NCBI RefSeq assembly: GCF_009363795.1
Contig: NZ_CP045420.1
Location: 1-64,000 of the forward strand
Source of the DNA: Palleronia sp. THAF1
GTDB lineage: Bacteria > Pseudomonadota > Alphaproteobacteria > Rhodobacterales > Rhodobacteraceae
Direction of reading: 5' to 3'
Length of the DNA stretch: 64,000 nt
A model generated the notes under the pieces. That model ran no database searches and was not told where the DNA came from. It was given only the letters and a program-made list of their open reading frames with translations. The translations under genes were made by a program, and so were the position numbers. This document shows positions 29,472 to 40,030 of this stretch, in pieces (positions within the stretch are counted from its first letter, which is position 1; each line of letters starts with the position of its first letter).

Positions 29472-30682
29472 GAGCGGTAGTCCGCGTTGATCTGGATATA
29501 GGCATGGGTCAGATCGCAGGTCCACATGGTCGCTGTACCGTCGCCCAGCCCCATGTCCACGCAGATCACTAGGTCCTGCGCCTTCATGTAGGCCGCGCCT
29601 TTTTCCTCGGCGTAGTCCGGGCTGACCCAACCGTCGCGCGCGACTTCTATGTCGCCGAAGCGGATCGACAGGCGGTCGCGGTCGGCCTTTGCGCCGGACT
29701 TGCCGACGGCCATGACGATCCGACCCCAGTTGGGATCCTCTCCGGCAATAGCGGTCTTCACCAATGGTGAATTGGCGATGGAACTGGCCACCTTGCGCGC
29801 ATCGGCGTCGCTATCCGCACCCGTCACGGCGACTTCGACGAACTTCGTCGCCCCTTCGCCGTCGCGCACGACCTGATGCGACAGGTCCAGCATGACGGCG
29901 TGCAGCGCATCCTCAAAAGCGCCGCCGCGCGCCGTCACAGCAGCGCTGCGCCCGGTGGCGGCCATGAGAAGAGTGTCAGAGGTAGAGGTGTCGCCGTCCA
30001 CCGTAATGCAGTTGAACGTCCGGTCATTCAGCGCCGATACCATGTCCTGCAATAGCGCGCGCTCGATCTTCGCGTCGGTGAAGATGTAGACCAGCATCGT
30101 TGCCATATCTGGCGCGATCATGCCGGACCCCTTGGCGATGCCCGCGATGCGCACGGTCTGACCGTCGATCTGCACCTCTTGGACAGATCCCTTGGGGAAG
30201 GTGTCCGTCGTCATGATAGCCTGTGCTGCGCCGCTGATGCCGTTCGGTGCCAGCCCATTCATCAGGTCGTCCAGCGCGCCCGTGATGCGGTCGTCGGGCA
30301 AACGCTCGCCGATCACGCCGGTGGAGGAGGTGAAGACGCGATTGCGATCCAATCCCGTGCGGCCCGCAACGGCGGCGCAGATCCGCGCCACCGACTCGTC
30401 GCCCGCTTTGCCGGTGAAGGCATTGGAGTTGCCGCTGTTCACGATGATCGCAGCGCCGTCTCCGTCGCCACCGATCTTCGCCTCGCAATCCAGCACGTTG
30501 GCGGAACGGGTTGACGAACGTGTGAAGACGCCCGCCACCACGGTTCCCGGATCGCACAGGGCCAGCATCACATCGGTGCGGCCCTTGTAGCGCACGCCCG
30601 CCGCGACACTGGCGAAGCGCACCCCGTCGATGACCGGCAGGTCGGGGAAGGAGGCGGGCGCCAGCGGCGAGAGGGTGGGCAT
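29468..30682 (-). CDS. argJ: Bifunctional glutamate N-acetyltransferase / amino-acid acetyltransferase
   Basis: Ornithine acetyltransferase of arginine synthesis; it recycles acetyl between N-acetylornithine and glutamate. 404 residues. The precursor self-cleaves at the Ala-Thr bond in PDMATMLVYIF, so Thr becomes the N-terminal nucleophile of the beta chain; that motif is intact. Also visible: IIVNSGNSNAFTG (oxyanion side) and ITVDGDTSTSDT. It lies six bases downstream of the parvulin gene and overlaps mutT. Confidence 0.97.
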   Translation of the reverse strand: MPTLSPLAPASFPDLPVIDGVRFASVAAGVRYKGRTDVMLALCDPGTVVAGVFTRSSTRSANVLDCEAKIGGDGDGAAIIVNSGNSNAFTGKAGDESVARICAAVAGRTGLDRNRVFTSSTGVIGERLPDDRITGALDDLMNGLAPNGISGAAQAIMTTDTFPKGSVQEVQIDGQTVRIAGIAKGSGMIAPDMATMLVYIFTDAKIERALLQDMVSALNDRTFNCITVDGDTSTSDTLLMAATGRSAAVTARGGAFEDALHAVMLDLSHQVVRDGEGATKFVEVAVTGADSDADARKVASSIANSPLVKTAIAGEDPNWGRIVMAVGKSGAKADRDRLSIRFGDIEVARDGWVSPDYAEEKGAAYMKAQDLVICVDMGLGDGTATMWTCDLTHAYIQINADYRS

Positions 30683-30688
30683 TGGCGC

Positions 30689-31528
30689 TTAGTCCAGAAG
30701 GGCGTCGTTACGGATGATCGCCGGGTCGATCTCTGTCTCGGCCTCGGTCATCTCGGCATCCTCGACGGCGCTGGTGGCCAGGCCTTCGATGGCTTCGATC
30801 TGCAACTGCCCTTCGATGTCGGCGCGCACTTCTTCCAGCGACGGCACGGCTTCTTCACGCGTATCGTTCAGCTTGATCACATGCCAGCCGAACTGCGTCT
30901 CGACCGGACCGGCAACCGCGCCGACTTCCATCTCTTGCACGGCAGCATCGAACGGGCCGACCATCGCGCCAGCGCCGAACCAGCCCAGCTCGCCACCCGA
31001 GGGGCCTGAGGGGCCAGTGGAGTTCGCGATCGCCAGTTCGGCGAAGTCTGCGCCGCCGTCCAACTCTTCGATCAACGCCTGCGCCTCTTCCTCTGTCTCC
31101 ACCAGGATGTGGCTGGCGTTGTATTCGGTCGTCGGCTCCACGCCGCCATATTCGGCGTCATAGGCGGCCTGCACCTGCTCTTCGGTCACGGCGTCTGCAG
31201 CCAAACGCTGGATCACTTCCCCGGCAACCAGCGCGCGACGCTCGTTCTCGATCGTCAGCTCACCGCGGGTGGACAGGCCGTCGGCCTGCGCACCAAGGGC
31301 GGTCTGCTGCACCAACTGCTCCAAAATACCGTCGTACAGGACCTGATCCTCCAGCCCCTGATACTGCTGCGGCAAGCGGGCGCGCATGGCGATCATGTGG
31401 CCCAGCGTGATGTCGGTGCCGTTGACGGTGGCAACGACGGTGCTGGCGTCCTGCGTCGCATCTTGGGCGAAGGCCGGCATGGCGGTGGACAGCGCCAGTA
31501 GGGCGGCGAGCGTGCGGAGTTTCGGCAT
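30689..31528 (-). CDS. Periplasmic parvulin-type peptidyl-prolyl isomerase
   Basis: 279-residue exported PpiC/SurA-like foldase. Signal peptide MPKLRTLAALLALSTAMPAFAQ. A SurA-N-like helical segment follows, then a parvulin domain at about 125-220 with NASHILVETEEEAQALI, SGPSGGELGWFGAGAMV and VETQFGWHVIKLND. The acidic tail is long. ATG 31528 is supported by AAAGGA about eight bases upstream. It heads the parvulin-argJ-mutT unit and is divergent from secA, a pairing seen in other alphaproteobacteria. Confidence 0.92.
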   Translation of the reverse strand: MPKLRTLAALLALSTAMPAFAQDATQDASTVVATVNGTDITLGHMIAMRARLPQQYQGLEDQVLYDGILEQLVQQTALGAQADGLSTRGELTIENERRALVAGEVIQRLAADAVTEEQVQAAYDAEYGGVEPTTEYNASHILVETEEEAQALIEELDGGADFAELAIANSTGPSGPSGGELGWFGAGAMVGPFDAAVQEMEVGAVAGPVETQFGWHVIKLNDTREEAVPSLEEVRADIEGQLQIEAIEGLATSAVEDAEMTEAETEIDPAIIRNDALLD

Positions 31529-31568
31529 CGTTGTGGTCCTTTCCAGCAAGGGCACACGGCACCTTGCG

Positions 31569-31596
31569 TTGACAGTCGTATAGGCGGCCCTTACAT
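31569..31596 (+). promoter_or_regulatory. Candidate housekeeping promoter for secA
   Basis: TTGACA (31569-31574) and TTACAT (31591-31596) with a 16-base spacer in the 169-base divergent region. It would give a leader of about 95 bases for secA. Motif match only. Confidence 0.4.
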
Positions 31597-31697
31597 CGCC
31601 TGCAGCCTGTGCAGGGGCCTTGGTCTTGCCGTCTTCCTAGTCGGCGCCGACAGGCCGGGCAAGCAATCCCCCTCACACGATGATGTCAGGAGAAATG

Positions 31698-34400
31698 ATG
31701 CTTGGTCTGGGTTCCGTCGCGCGCAAGATGTTCGGCACGCCGAACGACCGCAAGGTCAAATCGACCCGAGCGGTCATCGATCAGATCAACGCGTTGGAGC
31801 CCGAATTCGAGGCGATGTCCGACGACGCGCTGATCCGCAAGACGCATGAGCTTCGCGACGAGCTGCGCGCCGGCAAAACGCTGGACGACGTGCTGCCGCA
31901 AGCCTTCGCCAACTGCCGTGAGGGCGCGCGCCGCGCACTTGGTTTGCGCGCTTTCGACGTTCAGCTCATGGGCGGCATCTTTATGCACCAGGGCAACATC
32001 GCCGAGATGAAGACCGGCGAGGGAAAGACGCTGGTCGCGACCTTCCCGGCCTACCTGAACGCCCTGTCCGAAAAGGGCGTGCATATCGTTACCGTCAACG
32101 ACTACTTGGCTCGTCGCGATGCGGAATGGATGGGCAAGGTCTTCGCCGCACTGGGCATGACCACCGGCGTCATCTACCCCCAGCAGCCCGAAGAAGAGAA
32201 GCGCGCCGCCTACGCCTGCGATGTGACCTACGCCACGAACAACGAACTCGGCTTCGACTACCTTCGCGACAACATGAAGGCCGAGCTGAACCAGATGATG
32301 CAGCGCGGGCACAACTTCGCCATCGTGGACGAGGTCGACAGCATCCTGATCGACGAGGCGCGCACTCCGCTGATCATTTCCGGCCCATCGGATGACCGCT
32401 CGGAGTTGTATCGCACCATTGATGCTGTAATCCCGCATCTGACCGAAGAGCACTACACGCTCGACGAAAAGACCCGGAACGTCACTTACACCGACGAGGG
32501 CAACGAGTTTCTTGAAGATCACTTGCTGAAGGCTGGCATTCTGCCAGAGGGCCAGACGCTCTATGACCCCGAGTCTACGACAATCGTCCACCACGTGAAC
32601 CAGGGCCTGCGCGCCCACAAGCTGTTCACCAAGGACAAGGACTACATCGTCCGCGACGGCGACGTTGTGCTGATCGACGAATTCACCGGCCGCATGATGG
32701 CCGGGCGTCGCCTGTCCGACGGCCTGCATCAGGCCATCGAGGCGAAAGAGGGCGCGGACATCCAGCCCGAGAACGTCACGCTCGCCTCCGTCACGTTCCA
32801 AAACTACTTCCGTCTTTACAACAAGCTGTCCGGCATGACCGGCACCGCGCTGACCGAAGTCGAAGAGTTCGCGACCATCTACGGCCTGGGCGTCGTGGAA
32901 ATCCCCACGAACCGCCCCATCGCCCGCGTGGACGAGCACGATGCCGTCTATCGCACCGCGCAGGAAAAATACGCGGCCATCGTCGAAGAGATCAAGGATG
33001 CGAACGCCAAGGGCCAGCCGGTTCTGGTCGGCACCACATCCATCGAAAAGTCCGAGTTCCTGTCGCAACTGCTCGAAAAAGACGGCGTGCCGCACAACGT
33101 TCTGAACGCGCGCCAGCACGAGCAGGAAGCCCAGATCGTCGCCGATGCGGGCAAGCCCGGTGCCGTCACGATCGCCACGAACATGGCCGGTCGCGGCACC
33201 GATATCAAACTGGGTGGCAACCTTGATTACAAGGTGATGGAAGCGCTCGCCGCCGATCCCGACGGTGACGCCGATGCCATCCGTGCCCGGATCGAGGCCG
33301 AGACCGCTGCGGACGAAGAGAAGGTGAAAGAGGCCGGCGGCCTTTACGTGCTGGCCACCGAGCGCCACGAGAGCCGCCGGATCGACAACCAATTGCGCGG
33401 CCGCTCTGGCCGTCAGGGCGATCCCGGTCGCTCGGCCTTCTTCCTGTCTTTGGAAGACGATCTGATGCGTATCTTCGGGTCCGAGCGTCTGGATAACGTG
33501 CTTCAAAAGCTGGGCATGAAAGAAGGCGAAGCCATCGTTCATCCTTGGGTGAACAAGTCGCTGGAGCGTGCGCAGGCCAAGGTCGAAGGCCGCAATTTCG
33601 ACATACGCAAGCAGCTTTTGAAATTCGACGACGTGATGAACGACCAGCGCAAGGTGATCTTCGCCCAGCGTCGCGAGATCATGGAGACCGACGATCTGGG
33701 AGAGATCGCGCAGGATATGCGCCATCAGGTCGTGGACGATCTGGTCGATCAATACGTGCCCGCGAAGACCTACGCCGATCAATGGGACGGCGAGGGGCTT
33801 TATGTTGCCGTGCTGGAAGGGCTGAACCTTGACCTGCCGATCAAGGCGTGGATCGAAGAGGACGGCGTGGACGATCAGGTTATCCGTGAGCGTCTTTACG
33901 AAGCCTCGGACAAGATGATGGACGAGAAGGCCGCTGGCTTTGGCCCCGAAAACATGCGGCAGATCGAAAAACAGGTCCTGCTGCAGACCATTGATGGAAA
34001 GTGGCGCGAGCACCTGCTGACACTTGAACATCTGCGATCGGTCGTGGGCTTCCGCGGTTACGCGCAACGCGATCCATTGAACGAATACAAGAACGAAAGC
34101 TTCCAGCTGTTCGAGACAATGCTGGATAGCCTGCGGTCGGACGTGACGCAGAAGCTGGCCCAGATCCGTCCGCTAACGGAAGAAGAGCAGCAGAAGATGA
34201 TCGCCCAGATTCAGGCGCAGCGCAGCCAGGTTCAGGCGGCGGCGGAACCGCAGCCTGAACAAGGCGTGGCGCAAGCCGAAGCTGCAGCACCCGGTTTCGT
34301 GGAGGCCGATCCGGAAACCTGGGGCAATCCGGGCCGCAACGACCTCTGCCCTTGCGGTTCGGGCAAGAAGTTCAAGCACTGCCACGGCCAACTGGCCTAA
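31698..34400 (+). CDS. secA: Preprotein translocase ATPase SecA
   Basis: Motor that drives unfolded preproteins through SecYEG. 900 residues. Walker A MKTGEGKT at about 104-111, DEAD-like [17 protein letters not shown], second helicase domain [14 protein letters not shown] and [17 protein letters not shown], and the C-terminal zinc-binding tail [14 protein letters not shown] that contacts SecB and lipids. Three ATGs (31680, 31695 and 31698) are in frame; I chose 31698 because the AGGAG at 31688-31692 gives five bases of spacing and the protein then begins [13 protein letters not shown]. Divergent from the parvulin gene. Confidence 0.98.
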   Translation: MLGLGSVARKMFGTPNDRKVKSTRAVIDQINALEPEFEAMSDDALIRKTHELRDELRAGKTLDDVLPQAFANCREGARRALGLRAFDVQLMGGIFMHQGNIAEMKTGEGKTLVATFPAYLNALSEKGVHIVTVNDYLARRDAEWMGKVFAALGMTTGVIYPQQPEEEKRAAYACDVTYATNNELGFDYLRDNMKAELNQMMQRGHNFAIVDEVDSILIDEARTPLIISGPSDDRSELYRTIDAVIPHLTEEHYTLDEKTRNVTYTDEGNEFLEDHLLKAGILPEGQTLYDPESTTIVHHVNQGLRAHKLFTKDKDYIVRDGDVVLIDEFTGRMMAGRRLSDGLHQAIEAKEGADIQPENVTLASVTFQNYFRLYNKLSGMTGTALTEVEEFATIYGLGVVEIPTNRPIARVDEHDAVYRTAQEKYAAIVEEIKDANAKGQPVLVGTTSIEKSEFLSQLLEKDGVPHNVLNARQHEQEAQIVADAGKPGAVTIATNMAGRGTDIKLGGNLDYKVMEALAADPDGDADAIRARIEAETAADEEKVKEAGGLYVLATERHESRRIDNQLRGRSGRQGDPGRSAFFLSLEDDLMRIFGSERLDNVLQKLGMKEGEAIVHPWVNKSLERAQAKVEGRNFDIRKQLLKFDDVMNDQRKVIFAQRREIMETDDLGEIAQDMRHQVVDDLVDQYVPAKTYADQWDGEGLYVAVLEGLNLDLPIKAWIEEDGVDDQVIRERLYEASDKMMDEKAAGFGPENMRQIEKQVLLQTIDGKWREHLLTLEHLRSVVGFRGYAQRDPLNEYKNESFQLFETMLDSLRSDVTQKLAQIRPLTEEEQQKMIAQIQAQRSQVQAAAEPQPEQGVAQAEAAAPGFVEADPETWGNPGRNDLCPCGSGKKFKHCHGQLA

Positions 34401-34412
34401 GGGCTGTACGGC

Positions 34413-35867
34413 TTGCGCAGGGTCCTAAGTCTGGTGGCTGTGCTGCTCTTGAGCGGCCCAGCCGCCGCGCAGACAATTCGATTGAGCGACGACACGGGGC
34501 AGGTGGCCGAAGGCGAACTTCTGGATTTTGACGGTCGGTATTACCGCCTTCTTGGCCCGTACGGCGAGATCACGTTGGATGGGTCCTCCCTGACCTGCGC
34601 GGGTGATGACTGCCCTAGGCCCGATGTGGCGGCGCGGCTGCGCATCTCGGGGGCCGCCTCTGTGGTGTCCACGGTCTTGCCCGCTCTGCTCGAAACCTAC
34701 GCGCGCAGGCGCGAATTGGACCTTGCGATTGTGGAGGAAGGTGTCACGCGTGAGTATACGCTGTCGCAGAGTGGAGCGGCTGTGTTGAAGGTCGCGTTGG
34801 CGGCTACGTCTTCGGCGGAAGGTTTGGCTGACCTGATTGCCGATGCGGCGGACCTCGCTGTAACTACGCGGCTTCCGAACGCGACCGAGCAGATTTTGGC
34901 GCGCGAGGCTGGGCGAGGCGACCTGTCCCGCGCGCGCCAGCGCACGATAATCGGTCTCGACGCGGCTGTTGCCGTGATCGGAGACACGAGTACCCGGCGG
35001 TCGGTGGCGCCAGCCGATATGGACAATGCGATCTCGGTCCATGTGCCGACCGGGGACGCACAAGAGGCGATCTTGTCGATCCTGCCTGGCGGACGGCCGG
35101 CCTTGGTCGTCCCGCATCCGGATCGGCCTGCCCTTGATACGGCATTGGATGCGGACCCGGAGGCGGTTGGCCTTGTTCTGTTTTCTGAACTGGGTGGGCT
35201 GCAAGCGATCCCGATCGCCGGAGCTTGCGGTGCTGGGGCCGACGCAAGTCAGATGAGTATCAAGACCGAAGACTACCCGCTGGTTCTGCCGGTCTACCTG
35301 TTTTCGCCCGGTCGCCGACTGGCACCCGCCGCCCGAGACTTCGTCGACTACGTCACGTCTCCGATTGCGCAGCCGGTGATCCGGCGCGCTGGCTTGGTAG
35401 ACCAGTTCCCGCAAACCATTCCGTTCGGACAGCAGGGCGACAGGATCGGACTGGCCGTCGTTTCGGCTGAAGAAGAGATTGGATTGTCCGCGCTGCGCCG
35501 TATGGTTCAGGCGCTGGACGACCGAACGCGGCTGACCCTGACATTCCGCTTCCGGAACGGGTCGTCCGCGTTGGATGCGCAGTCGATGGGGAATGTTGAA
35601 CGACTGGCGGAAACGCTGCGCGATGGGATATTCCAAGCCCGGCGGCTTGTGTTCGTTGGGTTCACCGATCGTGAAGGTTCTGCTGCCGCAAATCAGAGAG
35701 TGTCTCTGGAACGCGCCACCGCAGTGCGTGATGCCGTTGCCGCGCTTGCGCCGGGTGGCAGCGCCGAGTTGGCTGTCGAGGCCTATGGTGAGGCTTTGCC
35801 GATGGCTTGCGACGACACCGACTGGGGCAAGCGCGTAAACCGCCGGGTGGAATTGTGGCTGGAATAG
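34413..35867 (+). CDS. Fusion: periplasmic phosphate-type substrate-binding domain plus OmpA-like domain
   Basis: 484-residue exported protein. N-terminal signal peptide MRRVLSLVAVLLLSGPAAAQ; residues about 65-320 resemble a PstS-type periplasmic binding fold (LRISGAASVVSTVLPALL, then SPIAQPVIRRAGLV near the end). The C-terminal ~115 residues are an OmpA-like peptidoglycan-binding domain (FRFRNGSSALDAQSM, FVGFTDREGSAA, NRRVELWLE). Likely it captures an anion while fixed to the cell wall; ligand unknown. Start is TTG 34413 (AAGGG nine bases upstream); GTG 34434 is an alternative. It lies 12 bases after secA. Confidence 0.8.
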   Translation: MRRVLSLVAVLLLSGPAAAQTIRLSDDTGQVAEGELLDFDGRYYRLLGPYGEITLDGSSLTCAGDDCPRPDVAARLRISGAASVVSTVLPALLETYARRRELDLAIVEEGVTREYTLSQSGAAVLKVALAATSSAEGLADLIADAADLAVTTRLPNATEQILAREAGRGDLSRARQRTIIGLDAAVAVIGDTSTRRSVAPADMDNAISVHVPTGDAQEAILSILPGGRPALVVPHPDRPALDTALDADPEAVGLVLFSELGGLQAIPIAGACGAGADASQMSIKTEDYPLVLPVYLFSPGRRLAPAARDFVDYVTSPIAQPVIRRAGLVDQFPQTIPFGQQGDRIGLAVVSAEEEIGLSALRRMVQALDDRTRLTLTFRFRNGSSALDAQSMGNVERLAETLRDGIFQARRLVFVGFTDREGSAAANQRVSLERATAVRDAVAALAPGGSAELAVEAYGEALPMACDDTDWGKRVNRRVELWLE

Positions 35868-35914
35868 CGATGCGAGCCAAGCGAATCCAGCTTTTACCCA
35901 GACCAAGATCCACA

Positions 35915-36646
35915 TCACAGATAACCCTGCCCGCGAAAGCTCGTCTCGGTGCCGTGTCCGATAATGATATGGTCGTGCAAAGTCAGACCGAGAACGGTGC
36001 AGGCTTCGGCGATCTGCCAGGTCATGGAGATGTCGGCGTCTGACGGTGTCGGATCGCCGGATGGGTGGTTATGCACCAGTATCAGGGCTTTGGCGTCCAA
36101 CTCCAATGCGCGTTTCACGACCTCCCTGGGATAGACGGGCACGTGATCGACGGTCCCGCGCGCCTGCTCTTCATCCGCGATCAAGGTGTTCTTGGTATCC
36201 AGAAACAGGATGCGGAAACGCTCGGTCGTTTCGCGGGACATCGTGGCGTGACAGTAGTCGATCAAGGCCTGCCATGATGACACGATGGGCCGGTTCAACG
36301 CGCGGGTGCGCAGGCAGCGGCGGACGACGGCCTCGGTGACTTTCAATTCTGACGCGACGGCGGGGCCGATGCCGGGGGTCTTGGCTAAATTGTCAGCCGA
36401 CGCCGCCAGAACGCCGCCCACGTCAGCGAAGCGGTCGATCAGGGCCCGCGCGAGAGGCTTCACATCGCGGCGGGGTACGATGCGGAACAGAAGCAACTCC
36501 AGCAGTTCGTAGTCCGGCATCGCATCCGCGCCGCCTTCGGCGAACCGCGCACGCAAACGGCTGCGGTGGTCGGCCAGATAGGACGGCGCACCCTTCTGGG
36601 CGGGTGCTTCATCGAAAAGAAGGGGGTGTTCTGCAAAGGATGACAT
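35915..36646 (-). CDS. radC: RadC family JAMM-motif protein
   Basis: 243-residue member of the RadC family. The N-terminal half has helix-hairpin-helix-like DNA-binding elements (LAKTPGIGPAVASELKVTEA); the C-terminal half is a JAMM metallopeptidase-like domain with HNHPSGDPTPSDADI. The original claim of a DNA-repair role is doubtful; biochemical role unknown. It lies 64 bases downstream of dnaJ on the same strand, separated from it by a hairpin. Confidence 0.95.
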   Translation of the reverse strand: MSSFAEHPLLFDEAPAQKGAPSYLADHRSRLRARFAEGGADAMPDYELLELLLFRIVPRRDVKPLARALIDRFADVGGVLAASADNLAKTPGIGPAVASELKVTEAVVRRCLRTRALNRPIVSSWQALIDYCHATMSRETTERFRILFLDTKNTLIADEEQARGTVDHVPVYPREVVKRALELDAKALILVHNHPSGDPTPSDADISMTWQIAEACTVLGLTLHDHIIIGHGTETSFRGQGYL

Positions 36647-36681
36647 GACCGCAGCCTGTCACGCAAAGCTGAACGAAACGT

Positions 36682-36710
36682 AAAAGGGCGACCCGAGGGC
36701 CGCCCGTTTT
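36682..36710 (-). terminator. Intrinsic terminator after dnaJ
   Basis: GGGCG-A-CC, loop CGAG, GG-C-CGCCC on the plus strand (36686-36705) forms an 8-pair stem with a tetraloop and one mismatch. AAAA at 36682-36685 gives TTTT on the minus strand directly after the stem, four bases from the dnaJ stop. T-runs lie on both sides, so it may also work in the other direction. Confidence 0.7.
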
Positions 36711-37868
36711 TCAGTTTTTCATGCCATCCCAGAAGGATTTGACTTTCCGGAAAAAGCCCGAGCTTTCGGGGTTGTTCTCTTCCGACAGCGCCTCGAACTC
36801 TCGCAGCAACTCGCGCTGCTTGGAGGTCAGATTGACCGGGGTCTCGACGGCTAATTCGATGTACATGTCCCCCGTCGCGGCGGATCGCAGGCCCGGCATA
36901 CCCTTGCCACGCAAGCGCATCTGCTTGCCCGATTGTGCACCGGCGGGGATCTTCACCCGGCTGCGGCCGCCGTCGATGGTGGGCACTTCGATATCACCAC
37001 CGAGAGAGGCCGAGATCATCGATACCGGAACGCGGCAGAACAGGTTTTCCGCCTCGCGTTGAAAGATCGGATGATCCTGTACTTCGATGAAGATGTACAG
37101 ATCGCCCGATGGCCCGCCGCGCAGACCAGCCTCGCCCTCACCGCCAAGACGGATGCGGGTGCCTGTTTCGACGCCTTTCGGGATATTCACCGAAAGCGCG
37201 CGCTCTTTCTCGACCCGGCCCGCGCCGCCACAGGAATGGCAGGGGTTCTTGACGATTTGCCCCGCACCCGAACATGTCGGGCAGGTACGTTCCACGGTGA
37301 AGAAGCCCTGTTGTGCGCGTACCTTGCCCATACCCGAACAGGTGGGGCAGGTCGTAGGCTCTGCTCCGCCCTCGGCGCCCGACCCGTTGCAGGTGTCGCA
37401 AGCGACGGACGTGGGTACAGTGATCGTTTTCTGCAGGCCGACGTAGGCGTCTTCCAGCGAAACACGCAGGTTATAGCGCAGGTCAGAGCCGCGCGTGGCA
37501 CGTTGACCGCCGCCGCCGCGTCGCTGTCCCATGAAATCGCCGAACAGGTCGTCGAACACGTCGGAGAAGGCAGAGGCGAAGTCGCCTTGGCCCCCGCCGC
37601 CGCCCGGATAGCCACCGGGTCGCCCGCCGCCGCCCATGCCACCTTCGAAGGCCGCGTGGCCGTAGCGGTCGTAAGCGGCTTTCTTTTCAGGGTCTTTCAG
37701 AATGTCATGCGCTTCGTTCGCTTCCTTGAACTGCGCTTCGGCATTCGGATTGTCAGAGTTGCGGTCGGGGTGCAGCTCTTTCGCCTTCTGGCGATACGCT
37801 TTCTTGATGTCGTCGGCGGACGCCCCCTTCGACAGCCCGAGGACGTCGTAATAGTCGCGTTTGGCCAT
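36711..37868 (-). CDS. dnaJ: Chaperone DnaJ
   Basis: Hsp40 co-chaperone that delivers clients to DnaK and stimulates its ATPase. 385 residues: J domain (about 1-70, with HPD as LHPDRNSD), Gly/Phe-rich region, and four CxxCxGxG zinc repeats ([32 protein letters not shown]), then the substrate-binding C-terminal domains. Type I DnaJ. It follows dnaK by 71 bases and is likely co-transcribed. Confidence 0.98.
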   Translation of the reverse strand: MAKRDYYDVLGLSKGASADDIKKAYRQKAKELHPDRNSDNPNAEAQFKEANEAHDILKDPEKKAAYDRYGHAAFEGGMGGGGRPGGYPGGGGGQGDFASAFSDVFDDLFGDFMGQRRGGGGQRATRGSDLRYNLRVSLEDAYVGLQKTITVPTSVACDTCNGSGAEGGAEPTTCPTCSGMGKVRAQQGFFTVERTCPTCSGAGQIVKNPCHSCGGAGRVEKERALSVNIPKGVETGTRIRLGGEGEAGLRGGPSGDLYIFIEVQDHPIFQREAENLFCRVPVSMISASLGGDIEVPTIDGGRSRVKIPAGAQSGKQMRLRGKGMPGLRSAATGDMYIELAVETPVNLTSKQRELLREFEALSEENNPESSGFFRKVKSFWDGMKN

Positions 37869-37939
37869 GATGGTGTCCCTTCACGTCAAGGGGCCGGCCC
37901 AATGGATCAGGCCGGCCCCCGGTTGTGCGCGTCAGGCGC

Positions 37940-39856
37940 TTAGGAGGCGCGCTTGTCGTCGTCGAGATCTTCGAAGTCGGCGTCCACGACACCGTCATCG
38001 TCCGATCCACGATCCGTTTCCGGGACGTCCATGTCGTCGCCGTTCTCGGCAGCGCTGGCCTTGTAGATCGCTTCGCCCAGCTTCATCGACGCCTCGGTTA
38101 CGTTCTGGATGCCCGACTTGATCTTGGCCGAGTCATCCGTCTCCAGCTGCTCTTGCAGATTGGCGACGGCCAGTTCGATGGCTTCGACCGTGGTCGGATC
38201 GACCTTGTCCTTGTGCTCTTCCAGCGACTTTTCGGTCGAGTGGATCAGCGACTCGGCCTGATTGCGGGCCTCGACCAGCTCACGCCGCTCTTTGTCGGCG
38301 TCCGCGTTGGCTTCGGCGTCCTTCACCATCTTCTCGATATCCTCGTCGGACAGACCGCCAGAGGCTTGGATGGTGATGTTCTGCTCTTTGCCGGTGCCCT
38401 TGTCCTTGGCGCTGACCGACACGATGCCGTTGGCGTCGATGTCGAACGTCACCTCGATCTGGGGCATGCCGCGCGGTGCGGGCGGGATGTCTTCCAGATT
38501 GAACTGGCCGAGCATCTTGTTGTCCGCCGCCATCTCACGCTCACCTTGGAAGACGCGGATCGTCACCGCGTTCTGGTTGTCTTCCGCGGTCGAGAAGATC
38601 TGGCTCTTCTTCGTCGGGATCGTGGTGTTGCGGTCGATCAGGCGGGTGAACACGCCGCCCAGCGTTTCAATACCCAGCGACAGCGGGGTCACATCGAGCA
38701 GGACCACGTCTTTCACGTCACCTTGCAGAACACCGGCCTGAATGGCGGCACCCATGGCGACGACCTCGTCGGGGTTCACACCCTTGTTCGGCTCACGTCC
38801 GAAGAACTTGGTGACCTCTTCCACGACCTTTGGCATGCGGGTCTGACCGCCGACGAGCACAACTTCGTCGATCTCGGAGGCAGACAGTCCGGCATCCTTC
38901 AGAGCGGCCTGACATGGCTTGATCGAACGCTTGATCAGGTCGGACACCAGCGATTCCAGCTTGGCGCGGGTCAGCTTCATGACCATGTGCAGCGGCTGGC
39001 CGTTTGCACCCATGGTGATGAACGGCTGGTTGATCTCTGTCTGGGAGGACGACGACAGCTCAATCTTGGCCTTCTCGGCGGCTTCCTTCAGGCGCTGAAG
39101 CGCCATCTTGTCGGCGCGCAGGTCGGCGCCGTGCTCTTTCTTGAACTGATCGGCGAGGTAGTCGACGATCGCCATGTCGAAGTCTTCACCGCCAAGGAAT
39201 GTGTCGCCATTGGTGGACTTCACTTCGAACAGACCGTCGTCGATCTCCAGGATGGTGATGTCGAACGTGCCGCCGCCAAGGTCATAGACCGCGATGGTCT
39301 TCGATTCCTTGCGGTCGAGGCCGTAGGCCAGCGCCGCCGCCGTGGGCTCGTTGATGATGCGCAGCACTTCGAGACCGGCGATCTTGCCGGCGTCCTTGGT
39401 GGCCTGACGCTGCTGGTCGTTGAAGTAGGCCGGAACCGTGATGACGGCCTGCGTGACCTCTTCGCCCAGATAGCTTTCGGCGGTTTCCTTCATCTTCTGC
39501 AGCGTGAAGGCAGAGATCTGGCTGGGCGAATACTTCTCGCCGCGCGCTTGAACCCATGCGTCGCCCTGACCGCCATCGACGATTGTGTAGGACAGGTTCT
39601 TCTTGTCCTTCTCCAGTCCTTCGTCGCTGAACCGGCGGCCCACAAGGCGCTTGACGGCAAAGATGGTGTTTTCAGAGTTGGTCACGGCCTGGCGCTTGGC
39701 AGCCTGACCGACCAGACGCTCGTCTTCCGTGAAAGCGACGATCGACGGCGTCGTGCGCGCGCCTTCCGAGTTCTCGATCACGCGGGGTTGGCTGCCGTCC
39801 ATGATCGCGACGCAGCTGTTGGTGGTTCCAAGGTCGATACCGATGACTTTAGCCAT
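37940..39856 (-). CDS. dnaK: Chaperone DnaK (Hsp70)
   Basis: ATP-driven chaperone of 638 residues, the usual length. ATPase domain begins [20 protein letters not shown], and contains [16 protein letters not shown] and [10 protein letters not shown]; the peptide-binding domain begins with [15 protein letters not shown]-terminal tail is acidic and Asp-rich ([16 protein letters not shown]). The ATG at 39856 is the family start; a longer reading would enter the promoter region and the divergent alkB gene. First gene of the dnaK-dnaJ pair. Confidence 0.98.
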   Translation of the reverse strand: MAKVIGIDLGTTNSCVAIMDGSQPRVIENSEGARTTPSIVAFTEDERLVGQAAKRQAVTNSENTIFAVKRLVGRRFSDEGLEKDKKNLSYTIVDGGQGDAWVQARGEKYSPSQISAFTLQKMKETAESYLGEEVTQAVITVPAYFNDQQRQATKDAGKIAGLEVLRIINEPTAAALAYGLDRKESKTIAVYDLGGGTFDITILEIDDGLFEVKSTNGDTFLGGEDFDMAIVDYLADQFKKEHGADLRADKMALQRLKEAAEKAKIELSSSSQTEINQPFITMGANGQPLHMVMKLTRAKLESLVSDLIKRSIKPCQAALKDAGLSASEIDEVVLVGGQTRMPKVVEEVTKFFGREPNKGVNPDEVVAMGAAIQAGVLQGDVKDVVLLDVTPLSLGIETLGGVFTRLIDRNTTIPTKKSQIFSTAEDNQNAVTIRVFQGEREMAADNKMLGQFNLEDIPPAPRGMPQIEVTFDIDANGIVSVSAKDKGTGKEQNITIQASGGLSDEDIEKMVKDAEANADADKERRELVEARNQAESLIHSTEKSLEEHKDKVDPTTVEAIELAVANLQEQLETDDSAKIKSGIQNVTEASMKLGEAIYKASAAENGDDMDVPETDRGSDDDGVVDADFEDLDDDKRAS

Positions 39857-39985
39857 GCTCTCAAGTGTCCTCTTCTTAGGCGATATGTTTGCGGTCAGAC
39901 CCGTTTGCGCGGCATCTGCCCGCTGATCCCGATGTTGATTTGACCGATGATACAGGACCACGCTGGCCCCATCACGGTGACGGGA

Positions 39986-40017
39986 GGTATATAGGGAGCG
40001 TACTTTTGGGCTGCAAC
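39986..40017 (-). promoter_or_regulatory. Candidate heat-shock (RpoH-type) promoter of dnaK
   Basis: On the minus strand GTTGCAG (plus 40011-40017) is followed by about 14-15 bases and CCTATATACC (plus 39986-39995). The second element matches the alphaproteobacterial RpoH -10 box (CYTATNT); the first is a partial match to CTTG-type -35 boxes. The element lies about 130 bases before dnaK and just upstream of the divergent alkB start. Confidence 0.45.
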
Positions 40018-40030
40018 GGTGCCGGGCGAG

